From contig NZ_CATNLZ010000003.1 in NCBI RefSeq assembly GCF_950101795.1, positions 62,001 to 126,000 of the forward strand: DNA of 64,000 nt, read 5' to 3'. This stretch comes from Nocardioides sp. T2.26MG-1 (GTDB lineage Bacteria; Actinomycetota; Actinomycetes; Propionibacteriales; Nocardioidaceae). The translations under genes were made by a program, and so were the position numbers. Positions 61,723 to 64,000 of this stretch are shown here, in pieces (the stretch's first letter is position 1; each line of letters begins with the position of its first letter). The notes under the pieces were generated by a model. The model did not search any database. It was not told the origin of the DNA and saw only the letters and a program-made list of their open reading frames with translations.

Positions 61723-62723
61723 TGGCCACGATCGAGCAGGCCCAGGGGGCCCGGCACGCCGGGATCCTCGGCATCGGTTCCTACCGTCCCTCGCGGGTGA
61801 TCCCCAACTCCGAGGTCGTCGACGCGATCGACTCCAGCGACGAGTGGATCCAGCAGCGCTCCGGCATCAAGCAGCGCCGCTGGGCGACCCCGGAGGAGAC
61901 CGTGCAGGTGATGTCGGTGGCGGCGGCCCGCAAGGCCCTCGACCGCGCCGGTGTCGACCCCCGGCAGATCGACTGCGTGATCGTCGCGACGGTCACCCAC
62001 ATGATCCAGACGCCCGCGATCGCCACCGCGATCGCCTACGAGCTCGGCACCGACCAGGCTGCGGCGTTCGACATCTCCGCCGCGTGCGCGGGCTTCTGCC
62101 ACGGCATCGCGATGGCCGCTGACATGATCCGCGGCGGCAGCGCAGGTCACGTCCTCGTGATCGGCGTGGAGCGGCTCTCCGACCTCACCGACGTCGGCGA
62201 CCGCGGTACGGCGTTCATCTTCGCCGACGGCGCCGGTGCCGCGGTCGTGGGTCCCACCGACTCACCCGGCATCGGGCCGGTCGTCTGGGGCTCCGACGGC
62301 GAGCAGTTCGAGCTGATCCGGCAGCGCGAGGACTGGCGCGACGTGATCGCCAGCGACCACCCCGAGATGCCCCACCTGGTCATGCAGGGCAACGCCGTCT
62401 TCCGCTGGGCGTCATACTCCATGGCCAAGATCGGCCAGCTCGCCCTCGACCGGGCCGGCATCGGCATCGACGACCTCGACGTCTTCGTGCCCCACCAGGC
62501 CAACATGCGCATCACCGACGCGATGGCCCGCGCGATGAAGATCCCCGAGCGGGTCAAGATCGCCCGCGACATCGCCGAGCAGGGCAACACGTCCGCGGCG
62601 TCGATCCCGCTCGCCCTCGACCGGATGATCGAGGAGGGCGACGCGCGCAGCGGCGACACGGCCCTCATGATCGCCTTCGGTGCCGGCCTCGCGTACGCCG
62701 CACAGGTCGTCATCGTCCCGTAG
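61722..62723 (+). CDS. fabH: 3-oxoacyl-ACP synthase III (beta-ketoacyl-ACP synthase III)
   Basis: 333 aa. Starts chain synthesis by condensing acyl-CoA with malonyl-ACP. Catalytic triad: Cys122 in AACAGFCHGI, His in FVPHQANMRI (about residue 264) and Asn in AEQGNTSAAS (about 294). In actinobacteria this enzyme accepts branched starter units from amino acids. Coupled to fabD by the TGATGG overlap; 58 nt before acpP. Confidence 0.95.
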   Translation: MATIEQAQGARHAGILGIGSYRPSRVIPNSEVVDAIDSSDEWIQQRSGIKQRRWATPEETVQVMSVAAARKALDRAGVDPRQIDCVIVATVTHMIQTPAIATAIAYELGTDQAAAFDISAACAGFCHGIAMAADMIRGGSAGHVLVIGVERLSDLTDVGDRGTAFIFADGAGAAVVGPTDSPGIGPVVWGSDGEQFELIRQREDWRDVIASDHPEMPHLVMQGNAVFRWASYSMAKIGQLALDRAGIGIDDLDVFVPHQANMRITDAMARAMKIPERVKIARDIAEQGNTSAASIPLALDRMIEEGDARSGDTALMIAFGAGLAYAAQVVIVP

Positions 62724-62781
62724 TCCCGCACCACGGTTCAGCACCACTGCTCATCACCCCTCCACCGAAAGGCACCACCTG

Positions 62782-63027
62782 ATGGCTACGACCGAAGAGA
62801 TCCGCGCCGACCTCGCCGACATCGTCAACGAGGTCGCCGGCATCGACGCCGACGACGTCCAGCTCGACAAGTCCTTCGTCGACGACCTGGACGTGGACTC
62901 GCTGTCCATGGTCGAGGTGGTCGTCGCGGCCGAGGAGAAGTTCGGCGTCTCGATCCCCGACGACGAGGTCAAGAACCTCAAGACCGTCGGCGACGCCGTC
63001 GCCTTCATCGAGCGCGCCCAGGCCTGA
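62782..63027 (+). CDS. acpP: Acyl carrier protein of fatty-acid synthesis
   Basis: 81 aa. Acidic ACP with Ser40 for phosphopantetheine in LDVDSLSMVEVV. The spacing and sequence (DKSFVDDLDVDSL) are the standard FAS II form, distinct from the ACP at 22914. Ribosome site AAGG lies 11-12 nt before ATG 62782. In operon with fabH and fabF. Confidence 0.96.
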   Translation: MATTEEIRADLADIVNEVAGIDADDVQLDKSFVDDLDVDSLSMVEVVVAAEEKFGVSIPDDEVKNLKTVGDAVAFIERAQA

Positions 63028-63068
63028 GCCACCCCGACCGGTTGTCGTCGAGACACCCAAGGAGCAGC

Positions 63069-64000
63069 ATGTCTTCCAAGCGAGTCGTCGTCACCGGCCT
63101 CGGGGTCACCTCCCCGGTCGGGGGTGACGTAGCCAGCACGTGGGACGCCCTCATCAACGGGCGCTCCGGCGTGCGGCACCTGACCGACGACTGGGTCGAG
63201 GCGATGCCGGTCAAGATCGCCGGCCGCATCGCCGTCGAGCCCACCGAGGTCCTCGAGCGGGTCAAGGCCCGCCGGCTCGACCGGTCCTCGCAGTTCGCGA
63301 TGGTCGCCGCCATGCAGGCGTGGGCCGACGCGGGACTCGAGGGCGCCGTCCAGGAGGGCGGGCTCGACGGCGACCGGGTCGGCGTCGCGATGGCCTCGGG
63401 CATCGGCGGCGTCACCACGCTGCTCGACAACTACGACGCGCTGCTGGAGAAGGGGCCCCGCCGGGTCTCCCCCCTGGCCGTGCCGATGCTGATGCCCAAC
63501 GCCCCGGCGGCCAACATCAGCCTGTACGCCGGGGCACGGGCGGCGGTCAACACGCCCGTCTCGGCCTGCGCCTCGGGCAACGAGGCGATCGCGCTCGCGC
63601 TCGACCAGATCCGGCTCGGCCGCGCCGACGTCGTCCTGGCCGGCGGCACCGAGGCGGCGATCCACCCGCTGCCGATGGCGGCGTTCGCCAACATGATGGC
63701 GCTGTCCAAGACCGCCAGCGGACCGGAGGGCGGAGACCCCACGACCGTCTCCCGTCCCTGGGACACCGCCCGCGACGGGTTCGTGCTCGGCGAGGGTGCG
63801 GGCGTCCTGGTCCTGGAGTCCGAGGAGCACGCGCTGGCCCGCGGCGCCCGCATCTACGCGACCGTCCTCGGGGCCGGCATCACCGCCGACTCCCACGACA
63901 TCGCCCAGCCCGACCCGGCGGGGCGCGGCGGCAGCCGAGCCATCCTCCGCGCCCTTGCGGAGGCGGAGATCAGCCCGAACGACATCGCGCACATCAACGC
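63069..64000 (+). CDS. fabF: 3-oxoacyl-ACP synthase II (partial at right edge)
   Basis: About 310 of some 410 residues are visible. Opens KRVVVTGLGVTSPVGG; the catalytic Cys167 lies in VSACASGNEAIALAL, and GEGAGVLVLESEEHA follows. The His residues of the triad are past the edge. Elongates acyl-ACP by two carbons. GGAG lies before ATG 63069. Last visible gene of fasR-fabD-fabH-acpP-fabF. Confidence 0.94.
   Translation, partial: MSSKRVVVTGLGVTSPVGGDVASTWDALINGRSGVRHLTDDWVEAMPVKIAGRIAVEPTEVLERVKARRLDRSSQFAMVAAMQAWADAGLEGAVQEGGLDGDRVGVAMASGIGGVTTLLDNYDALLEKGPRRVSPLAVPMLMPNAPAANISLYAGARAAVNTPVSACASGNEAIALALDQIRLGRADVVLAGGTEAAIHPLPMAAFANMMALSKTASGPEGGDPTTVSRPWDTARDGFVLGEGAGVLVLESEEHALARGARIYATVLGAGITADSHDIAQPDPAGRGGSRAILRALAEAEISPNDIAHIN

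Overview
The window comes from a very GC-rich (about 70% or more) actinobacterium. Gene content and order (a FasR-like regulator with fabD-fabH-acpP-fabF, homodimeric aceE next to a DUF3052 gene, two DUF222/HNH '13E12' genes, a bifunctional RNase H/phosphatase, AhpE, leaderless promoters of the TANNNT-N6-RTG type) point to Nocardioides or a close Nocardioidaceae relative. This placement is inferred from gene families; no marker gene was compared. It is ordinary chromosome with some accessory patches. No complete insertion sequence, prophage or CRISPR array was seen.

Region by region. 1-2.6 kb: a frameshifted DUF222/HNH gene cut by the left edge, a methyltransferase and a VOC-fold protein. 2.7-7.2 kb: panB, a drug-type ABC exporter and a DesK/DesR-like two-component pair. 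7.2-13.0 kb: a secreted PQQ-type sugar dehydrogenase, a CNNM/CorC membrane protein, a secreted EEP phosphatase/nuclease, small proteins, map, a TPR protein and an acetyltransferase. 13.0-14.2 kb: a relic of a PEP mutase/isocitrate lyase-like gene directly before rnpB, then a small protein with phage-type relatives. 14.2-23.2 kb: a hypoxia/dormancy-type block (phosphoribosyltransferase-hydrolase fusion, APH-kinase fusion, a second phosphoribosyltransferase) divergent from an operon of acyl-CoA ligase, 2-oxoacid dehydrogenase E1 alpha, E1 beta, E2 and a dedicated acyl carrier protein. 24.3-26.2 kb: dispersed repeats, a LexA/SOS-box-controlled DUF222/HNH gene and a methyltransferase relic. 26.3-31.6 kb: RNB-domain RNase, YaaA, RNase H/phosphatase, zinc-ribbon protein and Nif3-like protein. 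31.7-36.7 kb: a large inverted repeat, a monooxygenase, and feoA-feoB-NifU-domain behind a putative iron box, then an acyl-CoA ligase.

36.7-43.9 kb is the most interesting part. An OmpR-type sensor/regulator pair sits behind an unusual operator: a TGAGAG/CTCTCA palindrome followed by CTCAT half-sites at exact 11-bp steps. The same operator recurs before two more genes for small secreted D/R/H-rich proteins. One of these is followed two bases later by a divergent Ser/Thr kinase, and its operator also faces a copper chaperone/DyP peroxidase operon. This looks like a compact local regulon for the cell envelope or metals that I do not recognise as described.

43.9-50.1 kb: a co-directional, mostly overlapping cluster of fatty acyl-CoA reductase-HAD fusion, zinc alcohol dehydrogenase, LarA-like protein and PlsC acyltransferase, suggestive of a lipid pathway. 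50.2-55.2 kb: DNA alkylation repeat protein, double universal stress protein, tRNA-Val(TAC), ahpE, another acyl-CoA ligase and DUF3052. 55.3-64 kb: aceE, an alpha/beta hydrolase, and the type II fatty-acid synthase operon. There the FasR-like activator lies upstream of a perfect palindrome and a FabD that carries an extra biotinyl/lipoyl-like domain; fabF runs off the right edge.

At least ten genes show a -10 hexamer 5-7 nt before the start codon, so leaderless transcripts are common here. A 35-bp palindrome (17-bp arms around one base) recurs four times just after stop codons and probably acts as a dispersed terminator.
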